Shown here: positions 27,077 through 35,474 of the stretch, piece after piece
How positions within the stretch are numbered: the first letter of the stretch is position 1
How the letters are laid out: each line of letters starts with the position of its first letter
Origin: Herbidospora mongoliensis
Lineage (GTDB): Bacteria > Actinomycetota > Actinomycetes > Streptosporangiales > Streptosporangiaceae
Assembly: GCF_001570545.1 (NCBI RefSeq)
Contig: NZ_BBXD01000022.1
Span: 244,663 to 308,662, forward strand
DNA: 64,000 nucleotides
Direction: 5' to 3'
Notes under the pieces: generated by a model
Database searches by the model: none
The model's input: only the letters and a program-made list of their open reading frames with translations
What the model was told of the DNA's origin: nothing
Translations under genes and position numbers: made by a program

Positions 27077-28495
27077 TCAGCCGGTCAGTTTGCCGATCTG
27101 GTCGATCAGCACGACCACCGAGAAGAACCCGAAGAACGCGAACGTCAGCAGCACCGCGACCATCCGGTAGCCGCGGATCCTGATCGCCTCGGGCAGCATC
27201 TTCCGGTTCAGCACCGCCAGCAGCGCCGAGTAGACGAACATCATGATGCCGCCGACGCTGGAGGAGATCACCAGCAGCGTGATCGGCTGGTCGAACCCGA
27301 TTGTCAGCATGCCGATCCCGAACGCCACGATGAACCACACGACGGCCGTGTAGATCCTGCTCTCCGTCCACCGCGTGCTCGACGGCAGGTAGACGGTCTT
27401 CACCACATCGGCGACCAGCCGCCCGACGTAGTCGCAGATGCCCATCGCGGCGGCGAACAGCGAGATCGCGCCGATGGCCCAGAAGAACGTCCCGAACCAG
27501 CTCAGCCGCTGGTTCAGCACCTCGCCCTCGGTCTTCAGGAAGGTGATGTCGTTGGTGGAGCCCGCGCCGAACACGGTCGAGTAGGCCAGCATCGACATCA
27601 GGAAGATCGTGAAGATGGTGATCGCGACGAACGAGATGAGCTGCTCGATGTTGGCGACCTTCCACCAGCCCCGCCACCGCGACAGGTTCTCCTCGGTCGG
27701 CTCGAAGGTGTAGCCGGTGGCGGGCGCGGCCTGGTCTTCCCCGGTCACCGGTGAGACCAGCCGGGGGATCCTGGCTCCCATGCCCATGTTCTTGTCCCGG
27801 ATCCAATTGCTCTGTACGAGGTTCTGACCGCCGCCCGCCCCCGCGAAGGCCAGCGCGCCGAGAACCAGAGCGGTGCCCAGCTGGCTCGGTATCGTGCCGA
27901 TGCTCGTGACCGCCTCGCCCAGTCCCCGGTAGGCCTCTCCCGTGATCGCCACGAACAGCGCGACGACCAGGAAGACCAGCACCGCCGCGACCTTGACGAA
28001 CTGGGTGGCCTCGACCGTGCGGTAGACGACGGGGGAGAGGGTGAGCGCGATCCCGATGATGACCAGTTCGATGACCGCGATGACCGTGACGCTCCCCTGG
28101 CCGACCGCGTAGGTCAGCACGGTGGCGCTCGACGTCGCCCACCCCGGCCAGATGTTGGCCAGCAGCGCCAGCAGCGCGAACACGATCCCCCAGTGACGCC
28201 CCAGCCGCGAGAACCCCGTGAGCGCGGTCTCCCCGGTGGCCAGGGTGTAGCGCTCGATCTCCATGTTGAGGAAGAACTGCGCGACCACCCCGACCACGGC
28301 CGCCCACAGGAACACCAGCCCGACGTTCGCGGAGATGTACGGCCAGATCACGAACTCACCCGAGGCGAGCCCGACCCCTGCCGCGATCACCCCCGGCCCG
28401 AGGACTCGGCGTAACGGCTGGGGCTCGGGTAACTGGGCGACCTTGAACGCCGGCATGCTGCTCATGGCCGCCGTCGCTACCCGGGAGGACGCCAT
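27077..28495 (-). CDS. Nramp-related membrane transporter lacking the metal-site motifs
   Basis: 472-aa protein with 11-12 membrane spans (LeuT-like fold), alignable with the Nramp family through LGPGVIAAGVGLASGEFVIWP in the first helix and the long sixth-helix region FAGAGGGQNLVQSNW. The DPGN box of helix 1 and the MPH box of helix 6, which bind Mn/Fe in true Nramp proteins, are not present. Transport of Mn2+ should therefore not be assumed. An ATG 30 bases further in is an alternative start. Confidence 0.8.
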   Translation of the reverse strand: MASSRVATAAMSSMPAFKVAQLPEPQPLRRVLGPGVIAAGVGLASGEFVIWPYISANVGLVFLWAAVVGVVAQFFLNMEIERYTLATGETALTGFSRLGRHWGIVFALLALLANIWPGWATSSATVLTYAVGQGSVTVIAVIELVIIGIALTLSPVVYRTVEATQFVKVAAVLVFLVVALFVAITGEAYRGLGEAVTSIGTIPSQLGTALVLGALAFAGAGGGQNLVQSNWIRDKNMGMGARIPRLVSPVTGEDQAAPATGYTFEPTEENLSRWRGWWKVANIEQLISFVAITIFTIFLMSMLAYSTVFGAGSTNDITFLKTEGEVLNQRLSWFGTFFWAIGAISLFAAAMGICDYVGRLVADVVKTVYLPSSTRWTESRIYTAVVWFIVAFGIGMLTIGFDQPITLLVISSSVGGIMMFVYSALLAVLNRKMLPEAIRIRGYRMVAVLLTFAFFGFFSVVVLIDQIGKLTG

Positions 28496-28506
28496 TCAGG
28501 CGTCGA

Positions 28507-28938
28507 TCAGCACCACCAGCCGACGGAAGGTGTGAGGTAGGACGTCGACGAGTCCTTCGGACGGTAGCCCGCCCGCACGCACGTGCCCGGCCCCTTGAAG
28601 AACGCGTCGGAATAGTTGCGGCCACCCGACAGGGTCCGCAGGCCGCACTGACTCCAGCTGGAGCCTCCGTTCGTGGAGACGTCGAGCCAGACCCGGTCGC
28701 CGGTCTGGGAAGTGGTGAGCCGCGACCAGGCGAAACGATTGCCGGAGCCGTCGAAGGCGTAGCGAAGCTGATTGGTGCGGCCGCCCGCAGTCCGCTGGGA
28801 GTGGGTGGCCGGACCGGACAACGTATTGGGGTTGATCGCCGCGGTACAGGCGAAGGCGGAGGCCGGCGAGGCGGTCAACGTGACACCGCCGGCCAGGAGG
28901 AAGGCGACGCCGAGCACAGAGAACGTTCTGGATCGCAT
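28507..28938 (-). CDS. Small secreted protein of unknown function
   Basis: 143 aa with a clear Sec signal peptide (MRSRTFSVLGVAFLLAGG, cleavage near ASPASAFA). The mature part (~115 aa) has four cysteines (FACTA, SQCGL, GTCVR, WWC at the end) and a beta-rich central region (RVWLDVSTNGGSSWSQCG). The ATG is chosen because it starts the signal peptide. No family recognised; it may be an extracellular lectin-like or inhibitor protein. Transcribed toward the Nramp-like gene, 11 bases away. Confidence 0.65.
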   Translation of the reverse strand: MRSRTFSVLGVAFLLAGGVTLTASPASAFACTAAINPNTLSGPATHSQRTAGGRTNQLRYAFDGSGNRFAWSRLTTSQTGDRVWLDVSTNGGSSWSQCGLRTLSGGRNYSDAFFKGPGTCVRAGYRPKDSSTSYLTPSVGWWC

Positions 28939-29041
28939 GGTTCCCTCGTTTCTGTTCGCTGGAGGGCGTTGCCGCCCCACCGGAATGCTCGAACAGAGTC
29001 GTCGTGCCGGGAACCTGGAAGCTTAGAGGTTGACTACCTGG

Positions 29042-29524
29042 TCAGTGTGTGCCCCAGGAGTAGGTTTGTTTGTGGAGCTTGAGGTAGACGAAGGTCTCGG
29101 TGGCGCGTACCGCGGGGATCGCCCGGATTTTGCCGAGAATTTCCAGGAGGTGCTGATCGCCCTCACACACGACCTCGACCATGATGTCGAGAGAACCGGC
29201 CGTCAGGACGACGTAGTCGACCTCTTCGATCGAGCTGAGCTCGTCGGCGACGGCCTCCAGATCACCCTCGCACTTGATGCCGATCATGGCCTGGCGCGGG
29301 AACCCGAGAGTGAGAGGGTCAGTGACCGCCACGATCTGCATGACACCGGCGTCGAGCAGGCGCTGGACCCGCTGGCGGACGGCCGCTTCGGAGAGCCCGA
29401 CGGCCTTGCCGATGGCGGCGTATGGTTTACGGCCGTCGGCCTGGAGCTGCTCGACGATCTGTTTGGAGATCTCGTCGAGCACCACGGGGCCGTTCCTGGT
29501 GGTCCGAACCTTCGACGTGGTCAT
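29042..29524 (-). CDS. Lrp/AsnC-family transcriptional regulator
   Basis: 160-aa regulator. N-terminal helix-turn-helix (LDEISKQIVEQLQADGRKPYA, IGKAVGLSEAAVRQRVQRL) and C-terminal ligand-binding RAM domain (MIGIKCEGDLEAVADEL, VLTAGSLDIMVEVVC). The ATG opening MTTSKVRTT is preferred; a 17-residue longer form is possible. Divergent from the polyamine catabolic cluster with an inverted repeat in the spacer, so it probably controls that cluster. Confidence 0.9.
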   Translation of the reverse strand: MTTSKVRTTRNGPVVLDEISKQIVEQLQADGRKPYAAIGKAVGLSEAAVRQRVQRLLDAGVMQIVAVTDPLTLGFPRQAMIGIKCEGDLEAVADELSSIEEVDYVVLTAGSLDIMVEVVCEGDQHLLEILGKIRAIPAVRATETFVYLKLHKQTYSWGTH

Positions 29525-29603
29525 CCCCGCATAAACCCTTCGTGTTTCCGACAGGTTGCCATCTAGGTGCGACATGTTGTCAGTTCAGCGTCCCTTGTCA
29601 AGC

Positions 29604-29640
29604 GATTCCGTAGCAATTTGATATCTTTCGCTACGAAATC
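29604..29640. promoter_or_regulatory. Inverted repeat in the Lrp regulator / aldehyde dehydrogenase spacer
   Basis: Arms GATTCCGTAGC and GCTACGAAATC (11 bp, one mismatch) separated by 15 bases of AT-rich sequence. It lies 67 bases before the dehydrogenase start and 80 bases before the regulator start, as expected for an Lrp-type operator. Inferred from symmetry. Confidence 0.55.
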
Positions 29641-29706
29641 CCTTGTCGTTGTCTGATATGTCTGTCAGAGTCGCGACAACTTTGAACACCTTCACAGGAG
29701 GTCGAA

Positions 29707-31134
29707 GTGACCACCCGCCTGCAGAACTACATCAACGGGAAGTTCGTCGACGCCAGGAGCGGACGCTTCTCCGACGTGGTGGATCCGAGCACCGGCGAGG
29801 TCTACGCGCAGGCGCCCCTGTCAGGACAGGAGGACGTCGACGCGGCCTATGAGGCCGCCGCCACGGCGTTCGAGACCTGGGGGCAGACCACTCCGGGTGA
29901 GCGAGCGAACCTGCTGTTGAAGATAGCCGACGCCATCGAGGCGCGCGCGGACGAGATCAACCAGGCCGAGTGCCGCAACACCGGCAAGCCGTACGCCCGG
30001 ATGAGCGAGGACGAGACGCCCGTCGCCGCCGACCACTTCCGGTTCTTCGCCGGAGCGGCCCGCACGCTGGCCGGCCCGACCGCCGGTGAGTTCCTCGCCG
30101 ACCACACCTCGGTGATCCGGCACGAGCCGATCGGGGTCATCGGCCAGGTCACGCCCTGGAACTACCCGATGATGATGGCCGTCTGGAAGATCGCCCCGGC
30201 GCTGGCCGCCGGCAACACGATCGTGCTGAAGCCGTCGGACACCACCCCGGTCTCCACGGTCAAGCTGGCCGAGATCATCGGCGACGTCCTGCCCGCCGGC
30301 GTCTTCAACGTCGTCACCGGCGACCGCGAGACCGGCTCCCTGGTCATCGCCCATCCGACCGCGTCCATGGTCGCGATCACCGGCTCGGTCGGCGCGGGCA
30401 TGGCCGTCGCCAAGAGCGCGGCCGACGACCTCAAGCGCGTCCACCTGGAGCTGGGCGGCAAGGCCCCGGTCGTGGTGTTCGACGACATCAAGGACATCAA
30501 GGCCGCCGCCGAGGCCATCGCCGGCGCGGGCCTCTACAACGCCGGGCAGGACTGCACCGCGGCGTGCCGGGTGCTCGTCCAGGAGTCGATCCATGCCGAG
30601 TTCGCGCAGGCGCTGAAGGAGGCGGCCGCCGCGACCGTCACCGGCACCGGCGACGACGCCTTCTACGGCCCGCTCAACAACCCGAACCAGCTCGAACGCG
30701 TCCAGGGCTTCTTCGAGCGGCTGCCGGCACACGCCACCGTGCTGACCGGCGGTGAGCAGGTCGGCGAGGCGGGCTACTTCTTCGCCCCGACCGTCGTCGA
30801 CGGCCTTCTGCAGGACGACGAGATGGTCCAGACCGAGGTCTTCGGCCCGGTCATCACCGTGCAGACCTTCACCGACGAGGCCGACGCCGTCACCAAGGCC
30901 AACGGCGTGCAGTACGGCCTGTCGAGCTCCGTCTGGACCTCCGACCACGGGCGCGCGATGCGCGTGTCCAAGCGGCTCGACTTCGGGGTCGTGTGGGTCA
31001 ACACCCACATACCCTTCGTGTCGGAAATGCCCCACGGCGGCTTCAAGCACTCCGGGTACGGCAAGGACCTGTCGGTCTTCGGCCTGCACGACTACACCCG
31101 GGTGAAGCACGTCATGCACTTCATCGGCGACTGA
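29707..31134 (+). CDS. NAD-dependent aldehyde dehydrogenase, probably gamma-aminobutyraldehyde dehydrogenase
   Basis: 475-aa ALDH-superfamily enzyme. Catalytic Cys283 (GQDCTAACR) and general base Glu248 (HLELGGKAP) are present, with NAD-binding TPWNYPMMMAVWKIAPAL and ITGSVGAG. The N-terminus (QNYINGKFVDARSG) and FVSEMPHGGFKHSGYGKDLS resemble PatD/Prr-type enzymes that oxidise 4-aminobutanal to GABA. GTG start with an excellent CAGGAGGTCG site. First gene of a run with a polyamine ABC importer and an amine oxidase, which supports the substrate guess. Confidence 0.88.
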   Translation: MTTRLQNYINGKFVDARSGRFSDVVDPSTGEVYAQAPLSGQEDVDAAYEAAATAFETWGQTTPGERANLLLKIADAIEARADEINQAECRNTGKPYARMSEDETPVAADHFRFFAGAARTLAGPTAGEFLADHTSVIRHEPIGVIGQVTPWNYPMMMAVWKIAPALAAGNTIVLKPSDTTPVSTVKLAEIIGDVLPAGVFNVVTGDRETGSLVIAHPTASMVAITGSVGAGMAVAKSAADDLKRVHLELGGKAPVVVFDDIKDIKAAAEAIAGAGLYNAGQDCTAACRVLVQESIHAEFAQALKEAAAATVTGTGDDAFYGPLNNPNQLERVQGFFERLPAHATVLTGGEQVGEAGYFFAPTVVDGLLQDDEMVQTEVFGPVITVQTFTDEADAVTKANGVQYGLSSSVWTSDHGRAMRVSKRLDFGVVWVNTHIPFVSEMPHGGFKHSGYGKDLSVFGLHDYTRVKHVMHFIGD

Positions 31135-31163
31135 GAAAGCGAACTGAGTAAGCGAGAGGTGAT

Positions 31164-32258
31164 ATGCCCGAGGATGTCCCCGCCATCGAGCTTGACGGCG
31201 TCGTCAAGGAATACCTCTCGCATGGCGAGACGGTGCAGGCGGTCAAGGGTGTCAGCCTGACGATCGGCGAGGGGGAGTTCTTCTCCCTCCTCGGTCCGTC
31301 CGGGTGTGGCAAGACGACGACGATGCGCATGATCGCGGGGTTCGAGGAGCCCACCAAGGGCCTCGTCAAACTCCTCGGGCAGGACGTCACCGACGTCCCG
31401 CCCAACAAGCGCGACATCAACATGGTCTTCCAGTCGTACGCGCTGTTCCCGCACATGAACGTATGGGAGAACGTCGCGTTCGGGCTGCGCCGCAAGAAGG
31501 TGGCGGAGGCCGAGATCAAGCAGCGGGTGGGCGACATCCTGGAGATCGTCGACCTCACGGGCCGGGAGAAGCGGCGTCCCCGGGAGATGTCCGGCGGCCA
31601 GCAGCAGCGGGTGGCACTCGCCCGTGCGCTGGTCAACCGGCCCCGGGCGCTGCTGCTCGACGAACCGCTGGGCGCCCTCGACCTGAAGCTGCGCCAGCAG
31701 ATGCAGACCGAGCTCAAGCGCATCCAGCGCGAGGTGGGCATCACGTTCGTCTACGTGACCCACGACCAGTCCGAGGCGCTCACGATGAGCGACCGGATCG
31801 CGGTCATGAACGACGGCCTGGTCGAGCAGCTCGCGGCGCCGCGGGAGATCTACGAGCGGCCCGCGTCGAAGTTCGTGGCCGGGTTCATCGGCACGTCCAA
31901 CCTGCTCAGCGGCACGGTGGACGCGGCCGACGGCGACCTTCTGGTGGTCCGCCTCGGTGAGCAGGACCGCATCCTCGTGCCGGGCACGGCGGCGGTCGGG
32001 GACACCGTCGACCTGACCGTACGGCCGGAGAAGATCACGATCTCGACCGAGCAGCCCGAGGCCGGGCTGAGCATGGTCAAGGGCACCGTGGGCGAGCTCA
32101 CCTACCTGGGCACCTACAACAGCTACGCGGTCGCGCTGGCCGACGGCACCGAGATCACGGTCTTCCAGCAGAACGCCATCGACAGCTCGACCACCGCCGA
32201 ACGCGGGGACGCGGTGTGGTTGTCGTGGCGTCCGCAGCACTCTTACACACTGTCGTAA
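31164..32258 (+). CDS. potA: Polyamine ABC importer, ATP-binding protein
   Basis: 364-aa ATPase of the spermidine/putrescine importer. Walker A GPSGCGKTTT, Q-loop NMVFQSYALFPHM, signature MSGGQQQRVALARA, Walker B LLLDEPLGALD, and switch VTHDQSEALTM. A C-terminal TOBE domain (residues ~270-360) follows. Placed 29 bases after the aldehyde dehydrogenase and before the binding-protein gene, the typical order in actinomycete polyamine loci. Confidence 0.9.
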   Translation: MPEDVPAIELDGVVKEYLSHGETVQAVKGVSLTIGEGEFFSLLGPSGCGKTTTMRMIAGFEEPTKGLVKLLGQDVTDVPPNKRDINMVFQSYALFPHMNVWENVAFGLRRKKVAEAEIKQRVGDILEIVDLTGREKRRPREMSGGQQQRVALARALVNRPRALLLDEPLGALDLKLRQQMQTELKRIQREVGITFVYVTHDQSEALTMSDRIAVMNDGLVEQLAAPREIYERPASKFVAGFIGTSNLLSGTVDAADGDLLVVRLGEQDRILVPGTAAVGDTVDLTVRPEKITISTEQPEAGLSMVKGTVGELTYLGTYNSYAVALADGTEITVFQQNAIDSSTTAERGDAVWLSWRPQHSYTLS

Positions 32259-32330
32259 CCGGGGGAAATCTCCAGATAACGTCAGAAAAGTACAGCTAGG
32301 ATCGACCGCTCTTCTCCCCTCGGAGCCTTG

Positions 32331-33542
32331 ATGAACAATCCCCTCCTGCGTGGTCTGACGCAGTCCCGATACTCCCGTCGTGACGCCATGCGCGTCGCCG
32401 GCTTCTCCGCCGCCGGGCTCGCCCTGGCCGCCTGTGGCGTGTCGGGTCAGAAGCCCCCCGCCGCCGCGCCGAGCGAGGCCGCGAGCGCCGCCGCCGACTT
32501 CTGGTCGACCCAGAAGAAGAACGGCAAGGTCGTGTTCGCCAACTGGCCCGAGTACATGCCCGAGGACCAGGCCCCGCTGAAGCAGTTCCAGCAGGCCACC
32601 GGGATCTCGTACGAGTACTCGGAGGTCATCCAGGAGAACGCCGAGTTCTTCGGCAAGTCGGAGCCGCAGCTGCGGGCCGGCCAGCCGCTCGGCTACGACA
32701 TCATCGTGATGACCAACGGGGTTCATCTCGGCAAGATGCTCCAGCTCGGCTACCTGGTCGCCCTCGACCACAAGCAGCTGCCGAACTTCGCCGCCAACGC
32801 CGGCGCCAAGTACAAGAACCCGGCCTACGACGCGAACAACACGTACACGATCCCCTACCAGGCGGGCGTGACGGGCATCGCGTACAACACCAAGTACGTC
32901 GACGAGGACATCACCAGCATCGCGTCCCTGTTCGACAAGAAGTACGAGGGCAAGGTCGGCATGATGGCCGACGCGCAGGAAGTGGCCAACTTCGGCATGT
33001 TCGCCACGGGTGTCGACCCGGACAAGTCGACCCAGGCCGACTGGGAGAAGGCCGCCGCCAAGCTCAAGGAGCAGCGCGACCAGGGCATCGTCCGCAAGTA
33101 CTACGCGCAGGACTACATCGACGCCGTCGCCAAGGGCGACATCTGGCTGAGCCAGGCCTGGTCGGGCGACGTGTTCCAGCGGCAGCTGGCCGGGGAGCCG
33201 GTCAAGTTCGTGGTGCCCCAGGAGGGCGGCACGATCTGGATCGACAACATGGCCATCCCGAAGGGCGCCGCCAACCCGGTCGACGCGCTGATGTTGATGG
33301 ACTTCCTGTACAAGCCCGAGGTCGCCGCCGAGCTGACCGACTACATCCAGTACGTCACCCCGGTGAACGGCGTGCAGCAGATCCTGGCCGCCAAGGACGA
33401 CAAGGACTCCAAGGCCCTGGCCGAGAGCCCGCTGATCTTCCCGACCGAGGCCGACTACGCCAAGCTCCGCAGCTACCGGACCCTGACCAACGCCGAGGAG
33501 CCGATCTTCAACGGGCTCTTCCAGACCATCACCCAGGGCTGA
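32331..33542 (+). CDS. potD: Polyamine-binding lipoprotein of the ABC importer
   Basis: 403-aa extracellular solute-binding protein. The N-terminus has a twin-arginine-like SRRDAMRVAGF followed by the lipobox LAAC (Cys35), so it is probably exported folded and lipid-anchored. The mature protein begins with a disordered Ala/Ser stretch, then the PotD-type fold (VVFANWPEYMPEDQ, NTYTIPYQAGVTGIAYN, VVPQEGGTIWIDNMAIPKG). The ATG is chosen over TTG three bases earlier because GGAG is then five bases away. Confidence 0.9.
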   Translation: MNNPLLRGLTQSRYSRRDAMRVAGFSAAGLALAACGVSGQKPPAAAPSEAASAAADFWSTQKKNGKVVFANWPEYMPEDQAPLKQFQQATGISYEYSEVIQENAEFFGKSEPQLRAGQPLGYDIIVMTNGVHLGKMLQLGYLVALDHKQLPNFAANAGAKYKNPAYDANNTYTIPYQAGVTGIAYNTKYVDEDITSIASLFDKKYEGKVGMMADAQEVANFGMFATGVDPDKSTQADWEKAAAKLKEQRDQGIVRKYYAQDYIDAVAKGDIWLSQAWSGDVFQRQLAGEPVKFVVPQEGGTIWIDNMAIPKGAANPVDALMLMDFLYKPEVAAELTDYIQYVTPVNGVQQILAAKDDKDSKALAESPLIFPTEADYAKLRSYRTLTNAEEPIFNGLFQTITQG

Positions 33543-33546
33543 CCGA

Positions 33547-34398
33547 ATGAGACGCTGGACGCCTTACTGGCTGGCCCTGCCCGCGTGGCTGTGGCTCGCC
33601 ATCTTCCTGGTGGTCCCCATCGCGGCCATGGCCTCGGTGTCGCTGACCACGGGCAACCTCATCGACGGGTTCGCGCAGACGTTCAGCGTCTCCAACTATT
33701 CGGACGCGATCGCCAAGTACAGCACGCAGTTCCTGCGCTCGCTGCTGTACGGCGGCATCGCGACAGTGATCATGCTGGTGCTCGGCTATCCGGTGGCGTA
33801 CTGGATCGCCTTCAAGGCCGGGCACCGCAAGTCCATGTTCCTGTTCCTGCTGCTGCTGCCGTTCTTCGTGTCGTTCGTGCTCCGGACGATCTCGTGGGGC
33901 TTCCTGCTGGCCGACGACGGCATCCTGTTCGGCACGCTGAAGGGCTGGGGCCTGCTGCCGGAGGGCTTCCACGTGCTGGCCACGACGGTGGCGGTGATCG
34001 GCGGCCTGGTCTACAACTTCCTGCCGTTCATGATCCTGCCGATCTACGTCGCGCTGGAGCGGGTCAACCCCACGGTCATCGAGGCCGCCTACGACCTCTA
34101 CGCCTCCCGGTTCGCCACGTTCCGCCGGGTGGTGCTGCCGCTGTCGCTCCCGGGCGTCTTCGCCGGAGTCCTGATGACGTTCGTGCCGGCCACCGCCGAC
34201 CCGATCAACGCGCAGGTCCTGGGCGGCACGGGCAACACGATGATCGGCAACATCGTGCAGACCGAATACCTGGTCAACAGCAACTACCCGACCGCGTCGG
34301 CGATCTCGTTCACCCTGATGGCCGTGCTCCTGATCGGCATCTTCATCTACGCACGTGCGCTCGGCACCGAGAACGTGCTGGAGGCGGCGGCCAGATGA
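33547..34398 (+). CDS. potB: Polyamine ABC importer permease, first
   Basis: 283-aa permease with six membrane helices and the binding-protein-dependent loop (EAAYDLYASRFATFRRVVLPLSLPG pattern: EAA...G). It starts four bases after the binding-protein gene and overlaps the second permease by ATGA. Together they form the heterodimeric channel. Confidence 0.9.
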   Translation: MRRWTPYWLALPAWLWLAIFLVVPIAAMASVSLTTGNLIDGFAQTFSVSNYSDAIAKYSTQFLRSLLYGGIATVIMLVLGYPVAYWIAFKAGHRKSMFLFLLLLPFFVSFVLRTISWGFLLADDGILFGTLKGWGLLPEGFHVLATTVAVIGGLVYNFLPFMILPIYVALERVNPTVIEAAYDLYASRFATFRRVVLPLSLPGVFAGVLMTFVPATADPINAQVLGGTGNTMIGNIVQTEYLVNSNYPTASAISFTLMAVLLIGIFIYARALGTENVLEAAAR

Positions 34399-35183
34399 GA
34401 GGCAAGCTCGGAGACCGCGTTCTCTATCTGTACACGTGGCTGATCATTCTCTGGTTGTCGTTGCCCATCGCGGTGATGGTCCTTTTCGGATTCAACGACA
34501 AGCAGTCGAAGTCGAACACCTCGTGGCAGGGGTTTACGCTCAAGTGGTACCAGCAGTTGTTCGCCATCGACGGTCTGACCACCGCGCTGGTCAACTCGCT
34601 GATGATCGCTTTGATCAGCACCGTTCTCGCGACCGTTCTCGGCACTCTCCTGGGACTCGCGGTCGGCCGTTACCGCTTTCGCGGCAAGGGCATCACCGAC
34701 TTCCTGATCTTCGCCGCGATCAGCACGCCCGAGCTCGTCATGGGCGCCTCGCTGCTGTCGCTGTTCGTGTCGGGCAACGCGCCGCGCGGCCACATCACGA
34801 TCATCATCGCGCACACCCTCTTCTCCCTCGCGTTCGTCGTGGTGACGGTGCGAGCCCGGGTGGTCGGTCTCGACCCCTCGCTGGAGGAGGCAGCACGTGA
34901 CCTCGGCGCCGGGACGTTCACCACGTTCCGCCTGGTCACGCTGCCCTCGATCATGCCGGGCGTGCTGGCGGGCGCCATGCTCGCCTTCGCCCTGTCTATC
35001 GACGACTACGTCGTGACGAGCTTCGTCAACGGCTCCACCCAGACGTTCCCTCTGTGGATCATCGGCGCCGTCAAGGTCGGCATCCCGCCGCAAGTGAACG
35101 TGATGGGAACCCTTATCTTTGGTATTGGCGTACTGCTTGCCGTGGTCAATGCCGTGTCCGCCCGAAGGAAGACGACCCACTAA
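34395..35183 (+). CDS. potC: Polyamine ABC importer permease, second
   Basis: 262-aa permease with six membrane spans and the EAA loop (LEEAARDLGAGTFTTFRLVTLP). SIDDYVVTSFVNGSTQTFP is a PotC hallmark. The ATG overlaps the potB stop; the longer open frame upstream is read inside potB and is not coding. Ends the transport unit; a 290-base gap with no clear gene follows. Confidence 0.9.
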   Translation: MRGKLGDRVLYLYTWLIILWLSLPIAVMVLFGFNDKQSKSNTSWQGFTLKWYQQLFAIDGLTTALVNSLMIALISTVLATVLGTLLGLAVGRYRFRGKGITDFLIFAAISTPELVMGASLLSLFVSGNAPRGHITIIIAHTLFSLAFVVVTVRARVVGLDPSLEEAARDLGAGTFTTFRLVTLPSIMPGVLAGAMLAFALSIDDYVVTSFVNGSTQTFPLWIIGAVKVGIPPQVNVMGTLIFGIGVLLAVVNAVSARRKTTH

Positions 35184-35411
35184 GGGACGTGAAATGTGTG
35201 AGCCCCTCGCACAGCCGCACCTCTAGCACCACCCGCACGATCCGCACGACCCAGGGCAACCGCCCTGCCGGCGTTCCCGCCGCCCCCACCTGATCTGACG
35301 CTGCCGAGCCCCGTTGAGCCATGCTCCGGGGCCATGCGTGTTTCCCCGGGCCCGGTGTGACGTTCCGTCACGCCGTCATTTTCCGTACCGTAAGAAAAGA
35401 GACCTTGAATG

Positions 35412-35474
35412 ATGACGCGTACCGCAAAAATTGTCGCGATCCCCGCCGGCGACGAACCCGTGTTGAGGCGATGA
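35412..35474 (+). CDS. Possible 20-aa leader peptide before the amine oxidase
   Basis: Short frame MTRTAKIVAIPAGDEPVLRR whose TGA stop overlaps the ATG of the oxidase gene. Its composition looks coding-like, but there is no homology evidence. The rest of 35184-35411 shows only short Ser/Thr/Arg-rich frames and a weak hairpin (GCCCCG/CGGGGC near 35308-35332) that could be the pot terminator. Confidence 0.25.
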   Translation: MTRTAKIVAIPAGDEPVLRR

